Positions 6,083 through 14,564 of a stretch of 14,966 bases of DNA are shown here, one piece after another. The stretch is taken from the NCBI GenBank assembly GCA_001916035.1, contig MNRQ01000036.1:29890-44855 (forward strand), written 5' to 3'. The position numbers and the translations under genes are program-made. Source of the DNA: Clostridium sp. 27_14 (GTDB lineage Bacteria; Bacillota; Clostridia; TANB77; CAG-508). The notes below the pieces were generated by a model. The model did no database searches, had not been told where the DNA came from, and saw only the letters and a program-made list of their open reading frames with translations. Each line of letters opens with the position of its first letter. Positions within the stretch are counted from its first letter, which is position 1.

Positions 6083-7798
6083 ATGAACAAAATCAGAAAA
6101 ATACTAGTAATATTATTAATACTAATAATGTGGGGAGGAATAAAAGCAGAAAACGCAGTATATGCAAAAGCATCAGAAGCCAAAGAAGAAAATTTTGCAA
6201 ATATAGTATTATTCGCACACTTTGCAGGAGAAAATTCAGAACAAGACAAAAAATACTTTGAAGAAAACAGAAACGAAATCATAAAATTATATGACGGAAC
6301 ACATGGAAGATCAGCAACAAACTATTTAAACACAATATCTTATGGAAAATTTCACTTGAAAAACATATTTCCACAAGATGATGGAACAAAAATAACATCT
6401 TATGAATTAAAAACAGACAAAAGTTCAGCATATCAAAGAAATGTAGACTCACTAATAATAGACGAACTAATAAAAAACATACCAGGAATAAAAGACAAAA
6501 TAGTAGACTATAACGGAGATGGATATATAGACAACTTAACAGTAGTACTAAAAGGAGGAAATGAACAACAAGTAATAGACCACTCCACATTCGTATTACA
6601 CAAATCAGACTATGACGCAGAAGCATATTGGTCAGGAAAGAAAATAGGAGCATATAACATATTAAACACGTATGCACTAATAGACTCAATAGTATCAAGC
6701 CAATCAGGAGTAATAGCACATGAATTTTTACATACATTAGGATATCCAGATTTATACAGAAGTAGTGGAAATGATAAACCAGTATACAGTTGGGACATAA
6801 TGGGAGCAGCAAGTAGATATATGCCATATCCGCTAGCATATTTAAGAATGTATTTTACAAACTGGTTAGATATAGATACAATAACAAAAAGTCAAACGGT
6901 AACACTAGATAGGCAAGATAACAAAGATGGAAATCAAGCATATATAATAAAATCACCATTAAATGATGATGAAGTATTTGTAATAGAATTTAGAAAAAAA
7001 GCACCAATAAGCTACACAGACGAAAATTCATTAGACAGAGGAATAGGTGGTTCAGGAATAATAGTATATAGAATAAATACCACAGTAGAAGGACTAAGCA
7101 ATAATTTCAATCAAACAGGAGTATACATATTTAGGCCAAATGAACCAGGAAAAGAATTTTTAGAAAACACAGAAGAAGCACGAATATTAAGTGCATACTT
7201 ATCACAAGAAAGTGGAAGAACATCAATTGGAACAACAGACTTAAGTAAAAAAATAGAAGATGGAGCACTAACATTTTCAGACGGAACAAATTCGGGAATA
7301 ACAATAAGCAATATATCAAGTAGTGCAGGAGACTCAATGACATGCACAGTAACAATACCAGAAATTTCAGAAACAGATTTATGGAAGAATACAAATTTTA
7401 AAGACTTAACAGAACAAGACTATAATAAAAACATAGGAATAGCCAATTATAAAAACACAATATATACAGTAACATACTCAAACAATAAAATATATACACA
7501 AACTTATGACGGAACAAACTGGAAGCAAGAAATATCAACATTAAATATAAATGAAACATACCCTATAACACAAATAGATTTAATAACAACACAAAACAAA
7601 TTATACTTATGTTATTCAATGTATGGAACTCTACAAATAAAAGAATTAAACAACACAACAAAAAAATGGGAAGATGTTACAAAAATAAATAACATAATAG
7701 GACAAGTTATATATTACTTGTGTAGGAGAAAACAGCGAAACAGCAAGACTAATAGAAATAAACAACAAAACAATAACAGAATTAGGTACATATTTTAA
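6083..7798 (+). CDS. M6-family metalloprotease, N-terminal part (frameshifted)
   Basis: The 5' part of a secreted zinc protease of the immune inhibitor A/M6 type. It begins with a signal peptide (1-30: basic MNKIRK, hydrophobic LVILLILIMWGG, likely cleavage after AVYAKA). The catalytic HExxHxxGxxD reads HEFLHTLGYPD (213-223), followed by the Met-turn-like SWDIMGAAS. From about residue 430, propeller-like blades of about 42 residues begin (NTIYTVTYSNNKIYTQTYDG and so on). The frame is lost near 7701-7715; the last 29 residues (LCRRKQRNSK...) are Arg/Asn-rich and out of character. The reading continues in the next frame to 8927. The start has AAAGGGG at 6067-6073. The substrate is unknown. Confidence 0.85.
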   Translation: MNKIRKILVILLILIMWGGIKAENAVYAKASEAKEENFANIVLFAHFAGENSEQDKKYFEENRNEIIKLYDGTHGRSATNYLNTISYGKFHLKNIFPQDDGTKITSYELKTDKSSAYQRNVDSLIIDELIKNIPGIKDKIVDYNGDGYIDNLTVVLKGGNEQQVIDHSTFVLHKSDYDAEAYWSGKKIGAYNILNTYALIDSIVSSQSGVIAHEFLHTLGYPDLYRSSGNDKPVYSWDIMGAASRYMPYPLAYLRMYFTNWLDIDTITKSQTVTLDRQDNKDGNQAYIIKSPLNDDEVFVIEFRKKAPISYTDENSLDRGIGGSGIIVYRINTTVEGLSNNFNQTGVYIFRPNEPGKEFLENTEEARILSAYLSQESGRTSIGTTDLSKKIEDGALTFSDGTNSGITISNISSSAGDSMTCTVTIPEISETDLWKNTNFKDLTEQDYNKNIGIANYKNTIYTVTYSNNKIYTQTYDGTNWKQEISTLNINETYPITQIDLITTQNKLYLCYSMYGTLQIKELNNTTKKWEDVTKINNIIGQVIYYLCRRKQRNSKTNRNKQQNNNRIRYIF

Positions 7799-8927
7799 TG
7801 GAAAATATTGTGGACAAGCAAATGTAGTAGAATTAAATGGAAACATATATACATCTGTAAGATCAACAAATGGAAACAAAATAAAATTATATAAATATAA
7901 TAACGGAAAGTTCACAGAAATAGAAAACACAATGTCCTCAGGAAGTTATGACATAAAATCATTTAACAATAAAATCTATATATCATTAGGAAAAGAAAAT
8001 ACACAAAAAGCAATGATATATATATATGATGGAGACACTTTAAAACCAATAAATTCAAACATAGAACTAAGCTTTCCAAAAATAGTAACAGCACAAAATT
8101 GCATATATGTACTTATGAATACGTCAGATGACAGTGCAAAAGCAAAATTATATAAATTCGATACATTAAACAATATATTTGATGAAAAATCAACAATAGA
8201 CATAGACACAGCTATATCAAAAGCAAAAGCAGTTACATTGGATAATTATATATACACAATTATTAGTAAAAAAACTGATGAAAAAATTATAGTAAAGAAA
8301 AAGCAATATAAATCAGAAGAAAATCCAAATAAGCCCAATACAGATCCACTTCCAGAACCAGAAAAAGAATTACCATTTACAGATGTAAAAAAATCAGATT
8401 GGAGCTATAAAGCAATAAAATATATGTATAATAACAAATATATATCTGGAACAACATCAACAACATTTTCACCAAAAATGAAACTAACAAGAGGAATGTT
8501 AGTAACAATATTGCATAACATGGAAGGCAAACCAAATGTATCTGGAAAAAGTAAATTTCCAGATGTACAAAACACAAACGAATATTATTATTCTGCAGTA
8601 AAATGGGCTTCAAAAAACAATATAGTAAATGGATACAATAATGGAAAATTTGGACCAAATGATCCAATAACAAGAGAACAATTAGCAGTTATGTTAAATC
8701 AATATAGTATATATAAAGGAACATACCAAAAAACAAATGCAGACTTTTCAAAATTTAGTGATAGTAATAAAATATCAGATTTTGCAAAATGGGGAATGAA
8801 CTGGGCTGTTGGAACAGGAGTAATAACAGGAACAACAGAAAAAACACTTATACCACAAGGTACAGCTTCTAGGGAAGAAGCAGCAGCAATGATATATAAG
8901 TATTTCCTATCACTAAAAAATAGCTAA
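7701..8927 (+). CDS. Propeller and SLH C-terminal part of the M6 protease
   Basis: This is the +1-frame continuation of the preceding reading frame; an ATG at 7932 is in frame but has no ribosome binding site and cuts through a blade. Five more repeats of the style 'NKIYISLGKENTQKAMIYIYDG' follow, which with those upstream give about seven propeller blades. After a Pro-rich linker (PNKPNTDPLPEPEKE) come three SLH domains, beginning near 8369 (FTDVKKSDWSYKAI), 8558 (FPDVQNTNEYYYSAV) and 8750 (FSDSNKISDFAKWG). They would bind the protein to a secondary cell-wall polymer. The repaired product would be about 948 residues. Only 25 bases separate the stop from sbcD. Confidence 0.85.
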   Translation, partial: DKLYITCVGENSETARLIEINNKTITELGTYFNGKYCGQANVVELNGNIYTSVRSTNGNKIKLYKYNNGKFTEIENTMSSGSYDIKSFNNKIYISLGKENTQKAMIYIYDGDTLKPINSNIELSFPKIVTAQNCIYVLMNTSDDSAKAKLYKFDTLNNIFDEKSTIDIDTAISKAKAVTLDNYIYTIISKKTDEKIIVKKKQYKSEENPNKPNTDPLPEPEKELPFTDVKKSDWSYKAIKYMYNNKYISGTTSTTFSPKMKLTRGMLVTILHNMEGKPNVSGKSKFPDVQNTNEYYYSAVKWASKNNIVNGYNNGKFGPNDPITREQLAVMLNQYSIYKGTYQKTNADFSKFSDSNKISDFAKWGMNWAVGTGVITGTTEKTLIPQGTASREEAAAMIYKYFLSLKNS

Positions 8928-8952
8928 TTAAAAAAATCAGAAAGGAAATAGA

Positions 8953-10092
8953 ATGAAAATATTACATTTATCAGATTTACATATAGGAAAAATAATATAT
9001 GAGCAATCACTTTTAGAAGATCAAGAATACATGTTAAAACAAATAGAAAAAATAATAGAAAAAGAGAAAATAGAAGCGGTATTAATTTCAGGAGACATAT
9101 ATGACAGAAGTATACCTCCAGCAGATGCAGTAGACATTTTAAACAAATTTTTAAATACCTTAATAAAAATATTAAAAGTAAAAGTATTTATAATATCAGG
9201 AAATCACGACTCAAAAGAAAGATTAAACTTTGGAAGTCAAATATTCGAAAATGATGGATTATATATACAAACAACATATACTGGGAAGATAAGAAAAGTA
9301 GAATTAACAGAAAAAATCAACATATATATGTTACCATTTATAAAACCAATAGAAGTCAAACAATATTTTGAAAACACAAAAATAGAAACATATAATGATG
9401 CAATAAAACAAATAATATCAAAAGAAAAAATAGATAAAAACAAAATAAACATATTAATGGCACATCAATTTGTAACAAGTGGAACAATCAATCCAGAAAC
9501 ATCTGAATCAGAAACAATAAATATAGGAGGAATAGATAATGTAGACGCATCAAATTTTTCAGAATTTGATTATGTAGCATTAGGGCATATACATGGACCA
9601 CAAAAAATAGGAAACGAAAAAATACGCTATTCAGGAACAATGTTAAAATATTCGTTTTCAGAAGTAAATCATCACAAATCAGCTGTTATAATAGAAATAA
9701 AAGAAGGAAAATTAGATTATAAACTAAAACCATTAAAACCATTAAGAGATATGAGGAAGATACAAGGACCAATAGAAGAATTAATAAAAGAAGAAAATTA
9801 TAAAGGAACAAATCAACAAGACTATATAAAAGCAATAATAACAAATGAAGAAGCAATATATGATGCAATAGGCCAAATAAGAAAAATATATCCTAATACA
9901 TTAAGTTTAGATATATTAAACTCAAAATCATACAATAGTGACACACATATAGAAAACTTTGAGAAAATCAAAGAAAAAAATGAATATGAACTATTTAATG
10001 ATTTTTATGAATTTCAAAATTCTGTAAAATTAGATGAAGAACAAAGTGAAATTATAAAAAAAGTAATAAAAAAAACAAAAAACCAAAAGTAA
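8953..10092 (+). CDS. sbcD: SbcD, Mre11-type exonuclease subunit
   Basis: This cytoplasmic manganese-dependent nuclease subunit of SbcCD trims and opens DNA ends and hairpins. At 379 residues it matches family length. The calcineurin-like phosphoesterase motifs are complete: DLH (D8, H10), GDIYDR (D48), GNHD (N84, H85), H171 in LMAHQF, and GHIH (H212, H214). The C-terminal part (about 270-379) is the capping and SbcC-binding region. The ATG follows AGAAAGGAAA with suitable spacing. sbcC follows after 64 bases with no terminator, as expected for a shared operon. The preceding protease gene ends 25 bases upstream, so sbcD probably lacks a private promoter. Confidence 0.95.
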   Translation: MKILHLSDLHIGKIIYEQSLLEDQEYMLKQIEKIIEKEKIEAVLISGDIYDRSIPPADAVDILNKFLNTLIKILKVKVFIISGNHDSKERLNFGSQIFENDGLYIQTTYTGKIRKVELTEKINIYMLPFIKPIEVKQYFENTKIETYNDAIKQIISKEKIDKNKINILMAHQFVTSGTINPETSESETINIGGIDNVDASNFSEFDYVALGHIHGPQKIGNEKIRYSGTMLKYSFSEVNHHKSAVIIEIKEGKLDYKLKPLKPLRDMRKIQGPIEELIKEENYKGTNQQDYIKAIITNEEAIYDAIGQIRKIYPNTLSLDILNSKSYNSDTHIENFEKIKEKNEYELFNDFYEFQNSVKLDEEQSEIIKKVIKKTKNQK

Positions 10093-10156
10093 TACAATCT
10101 TATAATATAAAAATAACAAAGAATATTAAACCATTAAAAAAGGAAGGACCTTATAT

Positions 10157-11383
10157 ATGAAACCATTAAATTTAAAGATGTCAGCATTTGGACCATATAA
10201 AGATGAAGTAGAAATAGACTTCCAAAAGTTAGGTTCAAATAATATATTTTTAATAACAGGAGATACAGGAGCAGGAAAAACAACAATATTTGATGCTGTA
10301 TCATACGCATTATTCAATGAAGTAAGTGGCTCAAATAGACCTATAACATCATTAAGAAGTAAATTTGCAACAACAGAAGATACATATATAGAATTAATAT
10401 TTGAACATAAAGGAAAAGAATACAAAATAAAAAGAGTTCCAGAATATGAAAGAACAAAGAAAACAGGAGAGGGAACAACAAAAAACATAGCAGATGCGTA
10501 TTTAGAATACGAAGACAAAATAATAACAGGAATAAAAAATGTAAATGATAAGATAATAGAATTACTAGGAATAAATGCAAAACAATTTAAACAAATATCA
10601 ATGTTAGCACAAGGAGAATTTATAAAAATATTATTTGCAGAAAGTAAAGACAGAACAGAAATATTTAGAAAAATTTTTGAAACAAATATATATGAACAAA
10701 TATCAAACAATCTAAGTATATTAGCAACAGAAACAAAAAAAGATGTAGAAAGACTAAAAACTATATTTCAAACAAATACAGATAATATAAAATGGGAAGA
10801 AAAACCAACAGCACTTGAATTAATTGATTTAAAGAAAATAACTAAACTAGATATAGACGAAATATTACTTTTAATAGAAAAAGAAATTCAAACCAATAAA
10901 GAACAAATAAAACAAGAAGAAAAAGAAAATGAAAAGTCAAAAAAAGAAATTGAAAAATTAAAAGAAAAAATAAATAAAGCAAAAGAACAAAACGAAAAAA
11001 TACTAAAATATCAAACTTATACAGAAGAGGACAAAAAATTAAAAGAAAAATCAAAAGAAATAAGAGAAAAAGAAACAAAAATACAAATAAGCCAAAAGGC
11101 ATTGCAAAAAATACTGCCAAAACAAGAAATGTTAAGTGAAAAACTAAAAGAATTAAAATCAAATACAGATAAAAAGCAAAATATAGAAAAAGACATCAAA
11201 GAAGGAGAGAAAATAGAAGAGAAAAACAAAATCAAATTACTAAAAATAAATGAGTTAAAAGAAATATTAGACACTTACAAAAAAGCAAAAGAAAAAAGTA
11301 ATAATTTAGAAGAAATATTTTTATTAATAACACGGAATAACACAAGAACAAAAAGAAAAAGAACAACTAGTAAAAAAATATAA
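10157..11383 (+). CDS. sbcC: SbcC, Rad50-type ATPase, N-terminal part (frameshifted)
   Basis: The N-terminal half of the SMC-like ATPase that works with SbcD. Walker A reads GDTGAGKTT (35-43, K41), and the Q-loop is at Q152 in MLAQGEF. A Lys/Glu-rich coiled-coil arm starts near residue 170. The frame runs out of coiled coil at 11331-11383, giving a spurious Arg/Thr-rich tail (RNNTRTKRKRTTSKKI), while the true arm continues one frame over. AGGAAGG at 10141-10147 supports the ATG. Without the second half the protein lacks the zinc hook and the ABC signature, so as written it could not be functional. Confidence 0.92.
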   Translation: MKPLNLKMSAFGPYKDEVEIDFQKLGSNNIFLITGDTGAGKTTIFDAVSYALFNEVSGSNRPITSLRSKFATTEDTYIELIFEHKGKEYKIKRVPEYERTKKTGEGTTKNIADAYLEYEDKIITGIKNVNDKIIELLGINAKQFKQISMLAQGEFIKILFAESKDRTEIFRKIFETNIYEQISNNLSILATETKKDVERLKTIFQTNTDNIKWEEKPTALELIDLKKITKLDIDEILLLIEKEIQTNKEQIKQEEKENEKSKKEIEKLKEKINKAKEQNEKILKYQTYTEEDKKLKEKSKEIREKETKIQISQKALQKILPKQEMLSEKLKELKSNTDKKQNIEKDIKEGEKIEEKNKIKLLKINELKEILDTYKKAKEKSNNLEEIFLLITRNNTRTKRKRTTSKKI

Positions 11384-12854
11384 TAAATTAAACAAACAAT
11401 ACATAGAAAAAGAAAATCAATATAATGAAGAAGAAGACAAGTTTTTTAGAGAACAAGCTGGAATTATAGCCAAAAGACTTGAAGAAGGTAAGCCATGTCC
11501 AGTATGTGGAAGTATAGAACATCCAAATAAAGCAATAAAAAGTGAAGACGTGTTATCAGAAGATGAATTAAAACAGCTAGAAGCGGAAAAAAACCAATTA
11601 GAAAACAAACAAAATACAATTAAAAATGAGATAATATCATTAAATGCAAAAATAGAAGCAACAATAAAAACAATACCAGAAAGTAATAAAAATAACTTCA
11701 ACTTAGAAAAATTTATAGAAAATATAAATCAAACAAAAAATATCCAAGAAATAGAAATAAGTAAGATAAAAGATCAATTTAAAAACAACTGTTCTATATT
11801 AACGAAAAAACAAGAAAACATAGATGAAATCGATTTCGAACAATTTAAACAAACTATAGAAAAACAAATTAATAAAGAAAATAACATATTACTTGAAAAT
11901 AAAGTAAAGCTAAAAGAATGTATATCTATTATAGAATTACAAAAAAAGTCTTTAGAAATTTTACAAAAAGAATATATAAATACAATTAAAGAATTAGGGT
12001 TTGAAAATGAAAATCAATATAAAGAACAAATATTAAAAGAAGCGGATATAAAGAAAATTAAACAAGAAATTGAGCAATACAAAGAAAAAGTAACCACTAT
12101 AAAAACAAGAATAGAAGATGTAAAAAAAGAAATAAAGGAAAAAGATATAATAGATATAACACTAGATATTGAAAATTTAGAACGACTTTCACAAAATCAA
12201 AAAGAAAAAGAGCAACAAATAAATAATAAAAAAGCCACAATAAACTTTAATAAAGACACTAATAAAAAATTAAAAGAAACAGGCATAGAATTAGATAGTA
12301 AAATGAATAAAATGGCTAAAATCGAAGAATTATCAAAAATAGCCAATGGAACAGCAAATAGAAAAACAAAAATAACATTTGAACAATATGTACAAGCAAC
12401 CTATTTTGATTTAGTTATAAGTGAAGCAAACAAAAGATTGCTAAAAATGACAGATAATAGATATCTTTTAATAAGAAAGAAAAAAGCAGACAAAATTTCA
12501 GAAAAAATAGGACTAGACTTAAATGTTATAGATAATTATAATGGGCAAGAAAGGGATGTAAAATCTTTATCAGGAGGAGAAGCTTTTAAAGCAGCATTAT
12601 CATTAGCATTGGGATTATCAGATGTAATACAAAGTTATTCAGGAGGAGTTTTAATAGACACTCTATTTATAGATGAAGGTTTTGGAACATTAGATTCAGA
12701 ATCAAGAGAACAAGCAATAAATACACTTATGAGTTTAGCAGAAAATAACAAATTGATTGGAATAATAAGTCATGTTGAAGAATTACAAGAACGAATAGAT
12801 AAAAAAATCATTGTAGAAAAAGGTCAAAATGGAAGTAATATAAAGCAAGAATAG
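11331..12854 (+). CDS. sbcC: SbcC C-terminal part: zinc hook, arm and ABC signature
   Basis: The continuation of sbcC in the next frame, open from 11331 with TQEQKEKEQLVKKYNK-type coiled coil. The zinc hook CPVC lies at 11496-11507. The returning coiled coil runs to about 12340, followed by FEQYVQATYFDLVI, the ABC signature SLSGGEAFKAALSLALG (from 12564), Walker B LFIDEGFG (about 12663-12686) and the H-loop ISHVEEL. A GTG at 11550 is in frame but lies beyond the zinc hook and has no ribosome binding site, so it is not a natural start. Joined with the first part the protein would be about 899 residues with every expected motif. Confidence 0.92.
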   Translation, partial: HGITQEQKEKEQLVKKYNKLNKQYIEKENQYNEEEDKFFREQAGIIAKRLEEGKPCPVCGSIEHPNKAIKSEDVLSEDELKQLEAEKNQLENKQNTIKNEIISLNAKIEATIKTIPESNKNNFNLEKFIENINQTKNIQEIEISKIKDQFKNNCSILTKKQENIDEIDFEQFKQTIEKQINKENNILLENKVKLKECISIIELQKKSLEILQKEYINTIKELGFENENQYKEQILKEADIKKIKQEIEQYKEKVTTIKTRIEDVKKEIKEKDIIDITLDIENLERLSQNQKEKEQQINNKKATINFNKDTNKKLKETGIELDSKMNKMAKIEELSKIANGTANRKTKITFEQYVQATYFDLVISEANKRLLKMTDNRYLLIRKKKADKISEKIGLDLNVIDNYNGQERDVKSLSGGEAFKAALSLALGLSDVIQSYSGGVLIDTLFIDEGFGTLDSESREQAINTLMSLAENNKLIGIISHVEELQERIDKKIIVEKGQNGSNIKQE

Positions 12855-12878
12855 AAAAATAATAAAATTAAGTAAAAT

Positions 12879-12904
12879 TGAAACTTTTTAAATTTTCATC
12901 TGTT
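12879..12904 (+). promoter_or_regulatory. Possible ECF-sigma promoter
   Basis: TGAAAC (12879-12884) followed by a T-run is the classic Bacillus-type ECF -35. Sixteen bases later comes TGTT, one change from the CGTT/CGTC -10. It lies just before the ECF-type sigma gene, which would fit autoregulation. The -10 is imperfect, so this is tentative. TTTCAT/ATGAAA arms flank the -10 region (about 12894-12917). Confidence 0.35.
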
Positions 12905-12929
12905 TGTATACATGAAAGCAGGGTAAGAT

Positions 12930-14564
12930 ATGGAAAAAGATTTAGATATAAAATTATATAATGAATATTTAGACGGAGAAAAAGGAGCTTTTGAATTGCT
13001 ATACAACAAGTATAAAGATAAAATACAGTACTTTGTTTATAATATAGTAAAAGACTACCAAAAAGCAGAAGACATTACTCAAGATGTATTTGTTTATATT
13101 ATGCAAAACAAAATTAAAGATGGTTATAGTTTTAAATATTATATATATTTAGTTGCTAAAAGTAGAGCATATAATCAAATAAATATGGAAAAAAGAAGAA
13201 CTGAAATAAACGAAAAATATATTGTGAATGAAAGTATTAAAATAGAACAAGATGTAGCCGAAATTATAACAAAAAATGAAAAAAGACAAGCAATAATTAC
13301 GGCAATAAATATGTTAGACGATAGATATAAAAATGCAATGTATTTAGTCAAAATTGAAGAATTAACATATCAAGAAACATCACAAATACTTGGCGAGTCA
13401 ATTCAAAATGTAAAAAATCTTATCCATAGAGGCAAAAAAGAACTACGAAAAATTTTAATAAGGAAAGGATTTGATGAAATGAATAAGGTTTCAAAAGTAA
13501 TTATAATAATGTTATGCATAAGTGTTTTACTTGCAGGTGGAGTATATGCTACAATGAAAATTATTGAAGGTTTTACAGGAAAAGCACAAATAACACCGAC
13601 ATATACAAGTAAATTATCGACAATAGATAGTAATAAGGTGTGGGTAGGTACTTTTAATTTGGTATGGAATGATTTTATGAATGATGTTATAAAAGGAAAA
13701 GTTGAATTTGAAGATGGAGAATCAGAACTAGCAAATGAACTAAACAAACAAAGTTTTACAGCTGATCAATTATCAGAAAACTCATATTTTAAGATACAAG
13801 GACAGGCAAATGGTGAAGACTTAAAAAATAAAATTCAAAATGGAATAAAACAAAAATTTAATGAGAACAGCCAATTAATAGATAGAATTGATTGGAATGA
13901 TTCAAATGGATATGTATTATATGCAATGTTGAAAAAAGAATTTAATTTTTTAGAACCATTTTCAACAGCAATGGGAAGTATGAATTTTAATAATTCAGAA
14001 ACTAGAATAAAATGTTTTGGAGTAGATAGCAGTAATAATCCTATTGCAAGTAAAAATGTAGAAATATTGTTTTATAATTCTGAAGATGATTTTGCTATTA
14101 AATTGAAAACAAAAGAAGGAGAAGAAGTAATTTTATATAAAACAACAGGGGAGAATAAATCATTTGAAGGAAATTATGAAGAAATAAAAAAGAAACAAAG
14201 AAGCTATTCTGGAAAAACAACATTTGAAAAAGAAGATATGTTAAGAGTACCATTTATAAAAGTAAATGATGAAATTAACTATGATGAATTATGTGGAAGA
14301 GAGATAAAAAATAGCAAATATTATATAAAACAGGCATTACAAACAATAGATTTTGAATTAAATAATGTAGGTGGAAGTGTAAAAAGTGAGGCAGTTATAG
14401 ATGCTACAATGAAAGACTTGGGAGATAAATCAAGAAAAATGATATTTGACAGTAATTTCATATTGTACTTAAAGGAAGAAAATAAGGATCAACCATATTT
14501 GGCATTAAAAGTAGATAATACAGATGTATTAGTATCAGTTAATGTAGATGAATGCAAGGATTAG
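12930..14564 (+). CDS. ECF-type sigma factor fused to membrane and serpin-like domain
   Basis: A 544-residue fusion. Residues 1-180 are an ECF sigma factor: region 2 with YNIVKDYQKAEDITQDVFVY (37-56) and region 4 with LDDRYKNAMYLVKIEELTYQ... and NVKNLIHRGKKELRK (160-174). One membrane segment follows at about 189-208, then some 335 predicted extracytoplasmic residues. That domain keeps serpin landmarks in order: YVLYAMLKKEFNFLEPF (328-344, like the serpin A-sheet s3A), RVPFIKVNDEINYDEL (439-454, like 'LPKFKLETSYDL'), a hinge-like ALQTIDFELNNVGGSVKSEA (469-488), and NFILYLKEENKDQPYLALKV (509-528, like the C-terminal 'PFLFFIRD...LFMGKV'). The serpin link is my inference by eye. AGGG at 12920-12923 supports the start. 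A second ribosome site, AGGAAAGG (13461-13468), precedes an in-frame ATG at 13479 (residue 184), so the membrane part might also be made alone. Confidence 0.75.
   Translation: MEKDLDIKLYNEYLDGEKGAFELLYNKYKDKIQYFVYNIVKDYQKAEDITQDVFVYIMQNKIKDGYSFKYYIYLVAKSRAYNQINMEKRRTEINEKYIVNESIKIEQDVAEIITKNEKRQAIITAINMLDDRYKNAMYLVKIEELTYQETSQILGESIQNVKNLIHRGKKELRKILIRKGFDEMNKVSKVIIIMLCISVLLAGGVYATMKIIEGFTGKAQITPTYTSKLSTIDSNKVWVGTFNLVWNDFMNDVIKGKVEFEDGESELANELNKQSFTADQLSENSYFKIQGQANGEDLKNKIQNGIKQKFNENSQLIDRIDWNDSNGYVLYAMLKKEFNFLEPFSTAMGSMNFNNSETRIKCFGVDSSNNPIASKNVEILFYNSEDDFAIKLKTKEGEEVILYKTTGENKSFEGNYEEIKKKQRSYSGKTTFEKEDMLRVPFIKVNDEINYDELCGREIKNSKYYIKQALQTIDFELNNVGGSVKSEAVIDATMKDLGDKSRKMIFDSNFILYLKEENKDQPYLALKVDNTDVLVSVNVDECKD

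Noticed and set aside
6279..6839. Long antisense ORFs opposite the protease and other genes
   Set aside because: Leu-rich shadow frames produced by A-rich coding strands, with no ribosome sites or domains.
7932..8927. Independent gene starting at the ATG at 7932
   Set aside because: No ribosome site, and the same repeat pattern continues upstream in frame to 7701, so it is the rest of the protease gene.
11550..12854. Independent gene starting at the GTG at 11550
   Set aside because: The SbcC zinc hook lies upstream in the same frame and no ribosome site precedes the GTG.
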